Positions 47,456 to 57,251 of a stretch of DNA of 64,000 nucleotides are shown one piece after another. The position numbers were made by a program, and so were the translations under genes. This DNA is from Neorhodopirellula lusitana. GTDB taxonomy: Bacteria > Planctomycetota > Planctomycetia > Pirellulales > Pirellulaceae. Position 1 is the stretch's first letter; each line of letters starts with the position of its first letter. The stretch spans positions 25,875-89,874 of the forward strand of contig NZ_FXUG01000023.1 of NCBI RefSeq assembly GCF_900182915.1, read 5' to 3'. Below the pieces are notes generated by a model. The model had not been told where the DNA came from and made no database searches. It saw nothing but the letters and a program-made list of their open reading frames with translations.

Positions 47456-47725
47456 CAGAGAACGATTCCTGGTCTCGTGGTGTGGAGAGGGTTTCATACG
47501 GGAGGTGCTAGCTTTGGACAAGCAAGCGATCACGAGCGAATAGTACCAAGTCATCTCCGAATTCGTGTCACACCCTGGACACGAAGATGTAACAGTTCTG
47601 TAATTGTTTCTTCATGCTGCTTTTTGAGGGCGTTTCCGGATTGCCAACCTGACTTTCCACCGCCAGACCAGAATTGCTCGCCTAACCCCTCAAGCCCCCC
47701 ATTCCACACCCGATTTCAAGCCGCC

Positions 47726-48721
47726 ATGACCATCGATTTTGCGACCTGTTGCACCGAGCGGGACCGTTTGCTGCGGGAAATCAGGGGATTTTTCCACAAT
47801 CTCGATTTCTGCGAAGTCCAACCACCCTGCCTCAGCCGGGACTGCGTCGTCGACGCCTATCTGGACCCGATCGGAATTCCGATCGAAGAATTGGGGCTGG
47901 CTGCAGAGCCGACGCCCATTTTGGCACCCAAAGACGAAAAATCTGGCCAGCGGTTCTTGCTGCAAACGTCACCCGAATCAGCCATGAAGCGAATGCTGGC
48001 CGCAGGAGCCCCTTCCATCTTCGCCATTGCCCCGGTTTTTCGCAAAGCAGAAATGGGAAGCCGCCACAACATCGAATTCACAATGCTGGAGTGGTACGAA
48101 AGAGGCGGCGATGCGGCTTCCGCTATTCAACTTCTCGGTGAATTGGCCCGCATTGTTTTCAACGCCGAGCGGTATCAAACCGTCTCCTACCAACAAGCGT
48201 TTAGCGAAACACTCCACATTGACCCGATCGCCTGCTCGATCCAAGAAATTCAGCAGCTCGTCGATGCGATTGACTCCAATTTGGCCCAATCACTCCAAGA
48301 CGACCGCGATGGGTTACTTGACGTCTTGCTTTCCACCCACATCGAACCCGAACTGGGACGAAAGCTCCCCACGATTCTGACCCGCTATCCGATTTCACAA
48401 GCCGCCTTGGCTCGCCCCTGCGAAGACGACCCTCGTCTGGCCGAACGGTTTGAATTGTTCTATCGGGGTGTCGAACTCGCCAATGGCTACGACGAACTTC
48501 TCGATCCCGACGAACTCGTTCGCCGTTACGAAACCAACAATCAAATCCGCCAGCGTACCGGCCGAGATTCACTGCCAACCGAGACAACACTGGTCCAAGC
48601 CATGCGACAAGGATTCCCCAAATGCAGCGGCGTCGCGGTGGGCGTGGACCGGATTCTCATGCTCCGCCTCGGTGCGAACCACATCAACGAAGTGATGCCG
48701 TTCACCACCGATATCGCGTAA
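47726..48721 (+). CDS. epmA: EpmA-type lysyl-tRNA-synthetase paralogue (EF-P beta-lysine ligase)
   Basis: A 331-residue class II aminoacyl-tRNA-synthetase-like enzyme lacking the anticodon-binding domain. Motif 2 is seen as FRKAEMGSRHNIEFTMLEWYE, and motif 3 as GVAVGVDRILMLRLG. The size and the features ELANGYDELLDPDE match EpmA/PoxA, which attaches (R)-beta-lysine to EF-P. No efp or epmB gene lies in the window. ATG 47726 gives the family start; the frame is open to 47477. Confidence 0.9.
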   Translation: MTIDFATCCTERDRLLREIRGFFHNLDFCEVQPPCLSRDCVVDAYLDPIGIPIEELGLAAEPTPILAPKDEKSGQRFLLQTSPESAMKRMLAAGAPSIFAIAPVFRKAEMGSRHNIEFTMLEWYERGGDAASAIQLLGELARIVFNAERYQTVSYQQAFSETLHIDPIACSIQEIQQLVDAIDSNLAQSLQDDRDGLLDVLLSTHIEPELGRKLPTILTRYPISQAALARPCEDDPRLAERFELFYRGVELANGYDELLDPDELVRRYETNNQIRQRTGRDSLPTETTLVQAMRQGFPKCSGVAVGVDRILMLRLGANHINEVMPFTTDIA

Positions 48722-48763
48722 CCGCGGACGGCAACATCGCCAAACGCGGCGTCCCCACCAAGA

Positions 48764-50614
48764 CTAAGCGGTGGCCAACTTAGCGAACGCACGCACGTCT
48801 TCTTCAATGGCCGCGATGCGATCGCCCAACTTCACGTTAGCCGCCTTCAGATCCTGAGACTCGGCAGGATCCAGTCGCGTGAAGACATAAAACTTCACCT
48901 TCGGCTCCGTTCCACTAGGACGCACAGCGACATAGTTGCCGTCTTGTTCCAGGTCCATGATGATCAGATTGCCAACGGGACCTTCCAATGGCTTGGACTC
49001 ACCTGCATCCCCCAAAGTGGTCGCCGTTTGATTGCCGTAGTCACGAACCTGAGCAACCTTGACGCCACCTAACGAAGTCGGTGGCTTTTCCCGGAATGCT
49101 TTCATCAAAGCCTGCATCGAAGCCATCCCCTCGCTGCCTTCCATGACCACATTGACCAAGTTCTCGCGGTGATAGCCAAATTTCTTGAACAGCTCGCCCA
49201 GGTAGTCGTGCATCGACTGGTTATTGGCTTTCAAGTCCGCAGCTAGCTCGCTCATCAACATGCAGGCCACCGCACCGTCCTTGTCCCGGACATAGGAACC
49301 GACCAAATAGCCATGCGACTCTTCACAGCCATAAAGGAAATCGTCCGGACCTTCGCGGTCCATCGCCTCGGCAATGTACTTGTATCCCACCAATAAATCG
49401 CCAACACAACGAACAGAGTACGAATCGGCGATCCGCCGCACGAGTTCAGTCGTTACCAGAGTTTTGACGACAAAAGAGTTCTTATTCTTCTTCGACTCCG
49501 GCGTTTTTCGCAAAACGTAGTCCGCTAACAACGCTGCGATCTGGTTGCCCGTGAACGTTTCCCATTGTCCACTGGAGTCCGTGGTCAGCGGCGCCGCCAC
49601 TCCCAGCCGATCGCAATCCGGATCGGTCGCCAACACCACATCGAATCCCTCGGCTCGCGCCTGTTCAATCGGTTTGGTGAACACCTCTGGGTTTTCAGGG
49701 TTCGAAACATGTCCTGGAACATTTGGGAAATCGCCACTTCGCTCACGGTGTGGCTCGTAGACCGTGATGTCGTTGAAACCGTCACGCTGCAACAACGGAA
49801 CCACCGCCGCTTCACCCACACCATGCAAGGGCGAGTACAGAATCTTCACGTCACGGGGGCCTTCGAAGGCACACGCCGAAGCCGCGTCCAGGAACGCTGC
49901 GTCGATCTTGTCAGTCACGACCTCAATCATCCCGTCGGCCAACGCCTGTTTGAAATTGCCGCGTTTGATTTCTTGACAACTCATCACACCGTCGATGATT
50001 GCCTTATCGTGCGGCGGCAACACCTGCGCTCCACTGGACCAATAAACCTTGACCGCGTTGTCGCTTGGCGGGTTGTGACTTGCCGTCACCATGATTCCGC
50101 AATCGCAACCCAAGTAACGCACGGCAAAGGAAAGCTGCGGCGTGGCGCGATAATCATCCAGCAAATAAACTTTGATCCCAGCGGCCACCATGACCTCCGC
50201 ACACAACTCAGTGAAGTGACGAGATTGATGCCGAGTATCGTACGCGATCGCACATGACAACGACTTCTTGCCCCCATGGAAACGAACGACATAGTCCGCC
50301 AACCCCTGAGCACTCTCACCGATTGTACGGTCGTTGATCGCATTGGATCCGATCTCGTACATCCGCCCGCGACGACCACCGGTTCCGAACGGGATGATCG
50401 TCCAGAAAACATCATCCAGCTTCTGCCACTTTTTCTCGTCGATGTGCCGTAAAACACTCTCGCGGTAATCGCTGTAACGATCTTCTGTTAACCAACTCTT
50501 AATATTCGTCACCGCCCCCGCCGTCAAAAGCTTCTGTTCACAAGCTTGGTCAACGCTAGCAAGTGCGTCTTGAATACGTTTTGGGTCAGCAGTCGATTCA
50601 GCCGAGTCAGTCAT
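48764..50614 (-). CDS. phosphosugar mutase (phosphoglucomutase/phosphomannomutase type)
   Basis: A 616-residue alpha-D-phosphohexomutase of the long PgcA type. Visible marks are the phosphoserine loop MVTASHNPPSDNAVKVY, the metal-binding loop ATDPDCDRLGVA, the sugar-binding loop GCEESHGYLVG and the C-terminal phosphate loop VRPSGTEPKVK. It interconverts 1- and 6-phosphates of glucose or mannose for polysaccharide or glycogen synthesis. ATG 50614 is used rather than an upstream start at 50644. It stands alone; the next gene on this strand starts at 51784. Confidence 0.93.
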   Translation of the reverse strand: MTDSAESTADPKRIQDALASVDQACEQKLLTAGAVTNIKSWLTEDRYSDYRESVLRHIDEKKWQKLDDVFWTIIPFGTGGRRGRMYEIGSNAINDRTIGESAQGLADYVVRFHGGKKSLSCAIAYDTRHQSRHFTELCAEVMVAAGIKVYLLDDYRATPQLSFAVRYLGCDCGIMVTASHNPPSDNAVKVYWSSGAQVLPPHDKAIIDGVMSCQEIKRGNFKQALADGMIEVVTDKIDAAFLDAASACAFEGPRDVKILYSPLHGVGEAAVVPLLQRDGFNDITVYEPHRERSGDFPNVPGHVSNPENPEVFTKPIEQARAEGFDVVLATDPDCDRLGVAAPLTTDSSGQWETFTGNQIAALLADYVLRKTPESKKNKNSFVVKTLVTTELVRRIADSYSVRCVGDLLVGYKYIAEAMDREGPDDFLYGCEESHGYLVGSYVRDKDGAVACMLMSELAADLKANNQSMHDYLGELFKKFGYHRENLVNVVMEGSEGMASMQALMKAFREKPPTSLGGVKVAQVRDYGNQTATTLGDAGESKPLEGPVGNLIIMDLEQDGNYVAVRPSGTEPKVKFYVFTRLDPAESQDLKAANVKLGDRIAAIEEDVRAFAKLATA

Positions 50615-50857
50615 GGTAGTGCGTTGGTTGAGAGGGCAAGTCAAGACAATGGACGAATTCCATTGGCCCCAGTTTAGAACGCCATGTCCACGTCCACCAC
50701 CACTGTTACCCGAAGCTTCACGAACACCGGACTCTCAGCAATAATTCCCCCCGTGCCAACAGGATTTCTGGCGAGATCCACCACCACAAACGACACTCAA
50801 TCCTTCATGTCGGCACGTCTCGTCGGGGCATCTAGTCTCGTTTAACGAACCGAGCGT

Positions 50858-51784
50858 CTAGCTGACCAAACCTTGGGTAACCGTCATAAAGACATCCTCC
50901 AGAGTCGGATCCCGGTCGTTGAAAGACCGCATTCTCACTCCCTGCGAGATCAAGTAGTCCATCAACTGGGCCAGCCCCGCGTCATCGGTTTCCAGTTCAG
51001 CGATGACGCGATCAGGTCGTATTTCCAAATCTCGCAGTGCCGGACTGCTCCGTAAGATTGAAATCCCCGCGTCCTGATTCTCGGTGAACGCGATTTCGAC
51101 AAAACGATTCCGCCGGATCTGCCGATAGACCTGGTCGATGGGGCCGTGCATCAAAAGTTGGCCCCGCTCGATGATGCCGATCGACGTACAGCAATCCGCC
51201 AACTCCGTCAAAATATGACTGCTGATCACGATGGTTTTCCCCATCTTGCGAAGTTCCTTCAGCAAAGCCTTCACCTCGACCCTCGCGCGCGGATCCAATC
51301 CACTGGCCGGTTCGTCCAAAATCAAGACCGGCGGATCGTGCACGAGCGTCTTGGCCAAACACAACCGCTGTTTCATCCCCCGTGACAATCCATTGACAAA
51401 GTCATCACGCTTATGCCCCAGATCCAACAACTCCAAGACGTTGTCGATGATCGATGCGCGTGCGACACGATCGATCCCGTAAGCGACCGCAAAGAAATCC
51501 AGAAACTCCCACACTCGCATCCCGTCGTAGACACCAAAGTTGTCGGGCATGTAGCCAATCGCCCGGCGCACCCCCATGGGATCCCCCATCACATCACAAC
51601 CCGCTACCTCACCACGCCCCCGAGTCGCTCTCAACAACGTCGCCAAAAAACGAATCGTCGTGCTCTTGCCCGCTCCATTGGGTCCAATGAAGCCAAACGT
51701 TTCACCAGCATTGATCTTCAAGTCCATCTTTTCGACAGCCGTGAAGTCACCGTAGTCTTTCCCAAATCCTTCTAGCTCAATCAT
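50858..51784 (-). CDS. ABC-2 type transporter ATPase
   Basis: A 308-residue ATPase with Walker A GPNGAGKST, signature LSRGMKQRLCLAKTL, Walker B LILDEPASGLD and the H-loop VISSHIL. A C-terminal 85-residue extension (RPDRVIAELETDDAGLAQL) is as in ABC-2 exporters and Gld-type gliding ATPases. The upstream gene (51788-54424) ends three bases before this start, so the two are closely coupled. No standard ABC-2 permease is encoded next to it. Confidence 0.92.
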   Translation of the reverse strand: MIELEGFGKDYGDFTAVEKMDLKINAGETFGFIGPNGAGKSTTIRFLATLLRATRGRGEVAGCDVMGDPMGVRRAIGYMPDNFGVYDGMRVWEFLDFFAVAYGIDRVARASIIDNVLELLDLGHKRDDFVNGLSRGMKQRLCLAKTLVHDPPVLILDEPASGLDPRARVEVKALLKELRKMGKTIVISSHILTELADCCTSIGIIERGQLLMHGPIDQVYRQIRRNRFVEIAFTENQDAGISILRSSPALRDLEIRPDRVIAELETDDAGLAQLMDYLISQGVRMRSFNDRDPTLEDVFMTVTQGLVS

Positions 51785-51787
51785 TGC

Positions 51788-54424
51788 TCACTTCTCGTCG
51801 CCAGGAAGAGTCGTTTGCCGGCGACGAAAGTCACCGATCAAATTTGCATCAGGTGTCGGCTGAACCGTTGGCCGGTACCGCAGGTGAACGACCACGATCG
51901 TCTGGCCACGAACCTGTTGCGTATCAGGCGAAATCGATACCCCCGGCAGTGGCGAATCAACTCGTCCAACCAACCGAATCTCGCCCCGCTCAACATTCGC
52001 TTTGGCCAACAAGCGAGCCATGGCATCATCCACATTCATGGCCGAATCCGCATCAACCTGAATGACGCCATCTTCGCCAAGACGAAAAGTCTTTTTTACT
52101 CCCGCCGAAAGATCTCCAATCTCAACCACATCGAGGCCGTTGGCGTCGTTGGACCTAGCGACGTGCACGTCTTTCAAATCCAACTCAGATTGATTGACAA
52201 GGACAAATGGCCCCTTCACTGAATGCTCCGGCGCATCGCCTTGCAACTCAATCGCGCCGCCCAATTCGACAAACTGTTCAACATGCACCGCTCGGTAGGC
52301 ATTACTGCCAACCGAGACGCCCTCCAACGACATCCCGGCTTCGTATCCGAATCGCAACTCCGGTTCCGCCGCCCCAAATAAGCCTTGATCGGCGTCGCCA
52401 CCCGCTTTGGCCTGTACGATTCCAATGGCCGCATCCGGGTCATCAAACTGAATCTGGTATCGACTCGCCAGCGAGTTATACAACCCCATCACTCGAGTCA
52501 AATGCCCGCGTTCGTAACCCTGCGGCACTTCCAAGAACGCTATTTCATTGCGACTGCGAGCAAACCCAACGTCCAGTTGTGCCGCCCGCGCAACATACAA
52601 GGCACCTAGAATCGACAGGGGCACAACCGCCAACCAGGCCCATTCCAAACGCCCGAGCAATCGAAAAAACAGATAGTTGCACGGAATCAAAACGATCAAA
52701 TAAATCATCAGGCTACGAAAAACCAGCTTGGAATCCGGAATCGCCAACCCCACCTCACCGGCCAGTGCTTGCCGGCTCCAAGTGACCAACGGACTGTCAT
52801 CCTTCCATCCGCCTAAACCACTCACCGGATGCGTCCAAAGAGTCGAGTCGATCCAAGGCGACAAGGCCGACCGTGTTTCCGAACTCGGATCCAAGTTCAC
52901 TGCCGACACAGCGGCAGCATCCGCGACGGGCTCACCCTCCGAATCGGGCTGCACAGCAGGCTGCCCAGCGGGTTGCACATCCGGATTAAATAACACGGTG
53001 TCCCGTGACAGCCAACGAACGCCTGTATTGATCGCCGGGTGAGTCTCGTCCGTGGGCATACCAACAAACGTCTGCCGTAACGGTGGCAACCCGCTATCGT
53101 CATCCGTCAGCTTCCCTCCGTCTGGGCTACCAGAATTCGCCCCCATCGCCCCAGTGACCAGCGAGTCCGAGATCATCGCTCCCGCAACCGCCCGCTGTTC
53201 CGCGATCAGCCCCTCGTCTTTGTGAAAGACTCGCGGCGGGCGAGCCAATACAGCGGAGTTCCAAAAACTGTCGTACGACTTCCAGGCCGTCAGCCATTCA
53301 CTCATTAGATCGACACGGCTTTGGACCAACCGACCACGCCCGACGCGCCGTTCCACTAACAAGCCGCCCTCACCAATCGGCCGAACATCACTACGTAGCG
53401 TTCCAGCGACCGCGATGCGGGAAGCATCATCATCCAAGCGAGCCAGAATCGCATTAAGCGACTGATCCGACTTAACGCTGTGTGAACGAACAAGCTGCCT
53501 TGCGTCTTCGCTTCGCAGCTCTTCATTTCCATTGAACTGAATGGGCACATAATCACGGAATGCTTTGTCATTGAGCGACTCCGCCGCCGCAGGTCCATTG
53601 ACGATCAGCGTGCCACCAAAGTGCAACCAATCCACGATCGCCTTCACCTGACTCGACGTGAGGGCACGCACCGGCAAATCATCCCAAAGCAGGACCGCTG
53701 TGGACGTCCAATCCAAAGCGGTTTCGGCGAGCGGTATGATTCCGTTGGTAGGCGGGATCACAATCCGGTAATTATCACGAGCCTGAAAGAAGGCAAATTC
53801 GTTCTGGTACGGCTGCACCCAATCGGCAGTCTGCAACCGAGCGAAGCGTTCCGCTCGATCCGTTAACACCACAAAGAAATAGGTCTGGGCCTGCAACGCC
53901 ATCAGCTGAGACGGCTGGGTGGAAAAACGGTGCGTTGAATCAGTCGAACTGTACTCGCCCGCTAAACCAATCGTCTCGACCGTTTGACCGCCCCGCATCG
54001 GAGCCAACAGACGCGTATCAAAACGTCTTAGTTGTCCTTTAGGCAGAACAACCGGTCGCTGCGTTGAAAGACTAACACTGTCGATCGAATCAGCTTCTTC
54101 CGGCTCAGTTTGCCCGGCGAACCCGCCAGACGAGACGTCCGCCTTCGCGTGCATGCCAACGGTGCCACGCCGGTCTTCTTGATTGCTACGCAGTCCAAAC
54201 CCCACGGTCATCCAGTGTCCCGGCTTGGCCGCTCCATCCAGTGCGCCACCCGTACCCGCATCGGCGCGAGAAATCGGATACGCCTGAGCCGCTCGTGAGG
54301 TAAAAGCGGGACGGTCCACAACCTCTCCATCTGCCGCCTCCGAACCTTCGTCCGTCAACCGGCATCCATCACACCCCACCAACAAAGGCATCGCGAGAAC
54401 GAGCAAACGCAATGCAAAGCCCAC
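51788..54424 (-). CDS. large lipoprotein/membrane protein partnered with the ABC ATPase
   Basis: An 878-residue protein if it starts at GTG 54424, which puts VGFALRLLVLAMPLLVGC (lipobox LVGC) at the N-terminus behind a GGA-type ribosome site. A TTG at 54517 would add 31 charged residues before the signal and seems less likely. The middle has an alpha/beta segment (AVLLWDDLPVRALTSSQVKAIVDWLHFGGTLIVNG) resembling the glutamine-amidotransferase-like fold of GldG-type proteins. About residues 590-640 hold two membrane helices (SLMIYLIVLIPCNYLFF and WLAVVPLSILGALYVA). The rest looks beta-rich. It may act as the membrane partner of the adjacent ATPase. Not recognised as a named family. Confidence 0.7.
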   Translation of the reverse strand: MGFALRLLVLAMPLLVGCDGCRLTDEGSEAADGEVVDRPAFTSRAAQAYPISRADAGTGGALDGAAKPGHWMTVGFGLRSNQEDRRGTVGMHAKADVSSGGFAGQTEPEEADSIDSVSLSTQRPVVLPKGQLRRFDTRLLAPMRGGQTVETIGLAGEYSSTDSTHRFSTQPSQLMALQAQTYFFVVLTDRAERFARLQTADWVQPYQNEFAFFQARDNYRIVIPPTNGIIPLAETALDWTSTAVLLWDDLPVRALTSSQVKAIVDWLHFGGTLIVNGPAAAESLNDKAFRDYVPIQFNGNEELRSEDARQLVRSHSVKSDQSLNAILARLDDDASRIAVAGTLRSDVRPIGEGGLLVERRVGRGRLVQSRVDLMSEWLTAWKSYDSFWNSAVLARPPRVFHKDEGLIAEQRAVAGAMISDSLVTGAMGANSGSPDGGKLTDDDSGLPPLRQTFVGMPTDETHPAINTGVRWLSRDTVLFNPDVQPAGQPAVQPDSEGEPVADAAAVSAVNLDPSSETRSALSPWIDSTLWTHPVSGLGGWKDDSPLVTWSRQALAGEVGLAIPDSKLVFRSLMIYLIVLIPCNYLFFRLLGRLEWAWLAVVPLSILGALYVARAAQLDVGFARSRNEIAFLEVPQGYERGHLTRVMGLYNSLASRYQIQFDDPDAAIGIVQAKAGGDADQGLFGAAEPELRFGYEAGMSLEGVSVGSNAYRAVHVEQFVELGGAIELQGDAPEHSVKGPFVLVNQSELDLKDVHVARSNDANGLDVVEIGDLSAGVKKTFRLGEDGVIQVDADSAMNVDDAMARLLAKANVERGEIRLVGRVDSPLPGVSISPDTQQVRGQTIVVVHLRYRPTVQPTPDANLIGDFRRRQTTLPGDEK

Positions 54425-54602
54425 GCTCCATCCACTTGAAAAATCGGAGCGTGATCTGGCGTCGGCTGAAGACGACTCTGCTTTCCCTGAATCTGATTTC
54501 AACGGCTCAATCCGCAACGAGGCTCGTCATCCGCACACTGGCCCAATAGCTTGAATGGCCCGAACCGTGTGCGGCAAGAAAAAGCAAAAGACCGTATGGC
54601 CC

Positions 54603-54929
54603 TTACCACCCCATCACCATGTTGGATTCAATCGCACGTCGGGCTTGATCAACATCGCTTCCCGTCTCCATCCGGTACAAACGGATCGCGTTGACCTTGT
54701 CCCCGGCTGACTTGCTCAAACAATCTCGCGCAATCATGCAAGGATCTAGCGTTCGATCGGTCAGCCCCAAGGCCCCTTTGCTGATGACCCAGGAATCTCG
54801 CGGGCGTTTGGTCATTCGCAAGACTTCGTCTTCAGGGTAAGCCTCATCCACCACCCCTTGGGCCGCGGATTCGTCTTCCGCCCAGGTGATGATAATGTGA
54901 GCATCTGTTTCTATTTCGAAAAGTGGCAT
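54603..54929 (-). CDS. small protein with an L7/L12 C-terminal-like motif
   Basis: A 108-residue cytoplasmic protein from ATG 54929 (MPLFEIETDAHIIITWAEDE). Its C-terminus reads KVNAIRLYRMETGSDVDQARRAIE, like the helix-turn of the ribosomal L7/L12 C-terminal domain (KIxVIKxxREITGLGLKEAKxxVE). The middle has an acidic patch (EAYPEDEVLRM) and a Cys pair at a distance. Function unknown. It precedes the lipoprotein gene on the same strand, 178 bases from the preferred start. Confidence 0.6.
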   Translation of the reverse strand: MPLFEIETDAHIIITWAEDESAAQGVVDEAYPEDEVLRMTKRPRDSWVISKGALGLTDRTLDPCMIARDCLSKSAGDKVNAIRLYRMETGSDVDQARRAIESNMVMGW

Positions 54930-55398
54930 GGTGCTGGCAACTACGAACGAGGACACAAACTTGGCGAGTTAGCTTTAGCATAGGCACCGCCAAGGCTCCC
55001 GGCAAACCACCTAGCCGTCCACCCCGAACCCTGCCTACGAAGTCGCCACGCCGCCATAAAACCAGCCCGAAGCCCCCGACCAATCGACAACGCCCCCAAA
55101 CCGGCGAATTCGACTCAATCCAGCAAAAAAGGATTCTTCGTCAGGATGACGATACATTGTGGACGATGATCCATGTCGGACCGCAAAAGTGCGTCTCACC
55201 ATGCTCTCACAATGCATTGTGGACGATTCCGTATAGTGTCCTGAAGTCGATCGCGTGGAGGCGAAGGAATTCGTGGAGCCCCAACCGCCAGAGAGACTCT
55301 TTGCCGAGCGTGCCGTCCACAACAGTCTCGATAGATGCCGCCCTGCTTGCCCCGACGTTTCGTTTTTTCGACCACTCCACTTTGGATGAGACCAGGCC
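54930..55398. other. intergenic region upstream of the UbiD gene
   Basis: There are 469 bases between divergent genes. The distinctive feature is a 13-base direct repeat (CATTGTGGACGAT) at 55155-55167 and 55215-55227, exactly 60 bases apart. Nothing else stands out; open frames have no protein character. Confidence 0.5.
55155..55227. promoter_or_regulatory. pair of CATTGTGGACGAT direct repeats
   Basis: Two exact copies of CATTGTGGACGAT at 55155 and 55215, spaced by about six helical turns and 172-244 bases before the UbiD start. This could be an operator for the UbiD gene. The core TGTGGA also partly matches a DnaA box, but not well enough to call one. Confidence 0.35.
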
Positions 55399-57243
55399 TT
55401 GAAACACCGTAGCACCCGAGATGTCGTCAATGATTTGCGGGCGGATGGGCGACTGATTGACGTCACCGACGAAGTTGATCCCAACCTCGAAATGGCTGAG
55501 ATCCAGCGCCGGGTCTATGCCAGCGGTGGTCCGGGCATCCTATTTCATAATGTGCGAGGATGCCGCTTCCCAATGGCGTCAAATCTATTCGCATCACTCG
55601 AACAGGCTCGCTATTTATTTCGAGACACCCTCGAGTCGGTTCGCCGGTTGATCGAAATCAAGCTTGATCCATCGGCGCTGCCCAAGCATCCGCTGCGTTA
55701 TGCCGGCGTCCCACTGACCGCCCTGCGAATGCTACCTCGTGGAGTTCGCAGCGGGTCGGTCAATCAAAACTCTTGCCCTCTTTCCGAACTTCCTCAACTG
55801 AAGTGCTGGCCCGACGACGGCGGCGCCTTCGTCACACTCCCTCAAGTCTTGAGCGTCGATCCAAAATCCCCTGACAACTTGATGCAGGTCAACCTGGGAA
55901 TGTATCGGGTGCAATTGTCGGGCAACGATTACAACCCCGACAACCAAGTTGGCCTGCACTACCAAATCCATCGTGGGATCGGTGTCCATCACCGCGAGGC
56001 AATCAACCGTGGTGCTCCCTTGGATGTGGCGATCACCGTCGGCGGCGCTCCCGCGATGAGCCTGGCCGCCGTGATGCCACTTCCCGAAGGGCTGACGGAA
56101 TTGACGTTTGCCGGTGCGTTGTCTGGCAGACGAATTCAAATGATTCGCGGCGATCACGCGCCCGTCTATGCTGACGCGGACTTTGCCATTGTTGGCCAAA
56201 TCGATCCGGCGGCCACACTGCCCGAAGGTCCTTTTGGAGACCACCTGGGCTACTACTCGCTTCGCCACAACTTCCCATACATGAAAGTCAAACATGTGTG
56301 GCATCGCAAAGACGCCATTTGGCCATTCACCGTTGTCGGTCGTCCACCCCAAGAAGACACCACCTTTGGCCAGTTGATCCATGAACTAACCGATCCGATT
56401 ATCCCCACCGTGATCCCCGGTGTGAAAGCGGTTCATGCCGTCGATGCCGCTGGCGTCCATCCACTGCTGCTAGCCATCGGAAGTGAACGCTACATGCCTT
56501 ACATGAACGCGGCCGCCCCCCAAGAACTGCTCACCCAGGCAAACGCGATTCTAGGCAATGGCCAACTATCACTGGCAAAGTATTTGTGGATTACCGACGA
56601 CCCCAACGATCAACTGGACATCCACGACATCCAGTCGTTCATGCAACACATGTTGCAACGTGTCGACTGGCGGCGTGACCTGCATTTCCAAACACGCACC
56701 ACGATCGACACGCTGGACTATTCCGGCACCGGACTGAACCAAGGCTCCAAACTGGTCATCGCCGCCACTGGCGAGCCGCAAACCGAACTGGGTGAAAACC
56801 TGCCCGCCGAACTCACGCTGCCCGATCAGTTTCGTGATGCGAAGGTTGTGATGCCCGGCGTGATTGCGATCACTGGACCGCCCCACGTTGGCGCCCCCAG
56901 TCAACGCGACATGCACCAATTGGCCGAACATCTCTCCGGAATATTTACCGGCCGCGAAACGCTTCGCAGCTATCCCATCATCACCGTTTGCGACGACTCG
57001 GACTTTGCCGCTTGCTCGCTGAAAAACTGGCTCTGGCTAACATTCACCCGCAGCAATCCAGCCACCGACATTTCCGGCGTGGAAGAAATGGTAGTGAACA
57101 AGCATTGGGGGTGCCGCGGGCCACTGCTAATTGATGCACGTGTCAAACCGCATCACGCGCCACCCCTGATCGAAGACCAAGAAACACTCAAGAAAGTCGA
57201 CGCGCGAGCTACTCGCGGCGATGCACTTGCCAAGTTCCTGTAG
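55399..57243 (+). CDS. UbiD-family decarboxylase
   Basis: A 614-residue prenyl-FMN-dependent decarboxylase. Family marks are LHYQIHRGIGVHHREA, GAPLDVAITVGGAPAMSLAA, and the catalytic acid segment LPEGPFGDHLGYYS. The reaction is reversible removal of CO2 from an aromatic or alpha,beta-unsaturated acid; whether this one acts in ubiquinone synthesis or in catabolism is not decided by the sequence. The start is TTG 55399: an in-frame stop at 55387 leaves no other candidate ahead of the first domain residues. No UbiX-like flavin prenyltransferase is nearby. Confidence 0.9.
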   Translation: MKHRSTRDVVNDLRADGRLIDVTDEVDPNLEMAEIQRRVYASGGPGILFHNVRGCRFPMASNLFASLEQARYLFRDTLESVRRLIEIKLDPSALPKHPLRYAGVPLTALRMLPRGVRSGSVNQNSCPLSELPQLKCWPDDGGAFVTLPQVLSVDPKSPDNLMQVNLGMYRVQLSGNDYNPDNQVGLHYQIHRGIGVHHREAINRGAPLDVAITVGGAPAMSLAAVMPLPEGLTELTFAGALSGRRIQMIRGDHAPVYADADFAIVGQIDPAATLPEGPFGDHLGYYSLRHNFPYMKVKHVWHRKDAIWPFTVVGRPPQEDTTFGQLIHELTDPIIPTVIPGVKAVHAVDAAGVHPLLLAIGSERYMPYMNAAAPQELLTQANAILGNGQLSLAKYLWITDDPNDQLDIHDIQSFMQHMLQRVDWRRDLHFQTRTTIDTLDYSGTGLNQGSKLVIAATGEPQTELGENLPAELTLPDQFRDAKVVMPGVIAITGPPHVGAPSQRDMHQLAEHLSGIFTGRETLRSYPIITVCDDSDFAACSLKNWLWLTFTRSNPATDISGVEEMVVNKHWGCRGPLLIDARVKPHHAPPLIEDQETLKKVDARATRGDALAKFL

Positions 57244-57251
57244 TCCGGTCG

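Noticed and set aside
55155..55227. DnaA boxes or replication origin
   Set aside because: The TGTGGACGA core matches the DnaA box at only about seven of nine positions, and there is no dnaA, dnaN or AT-rich unwinding region.
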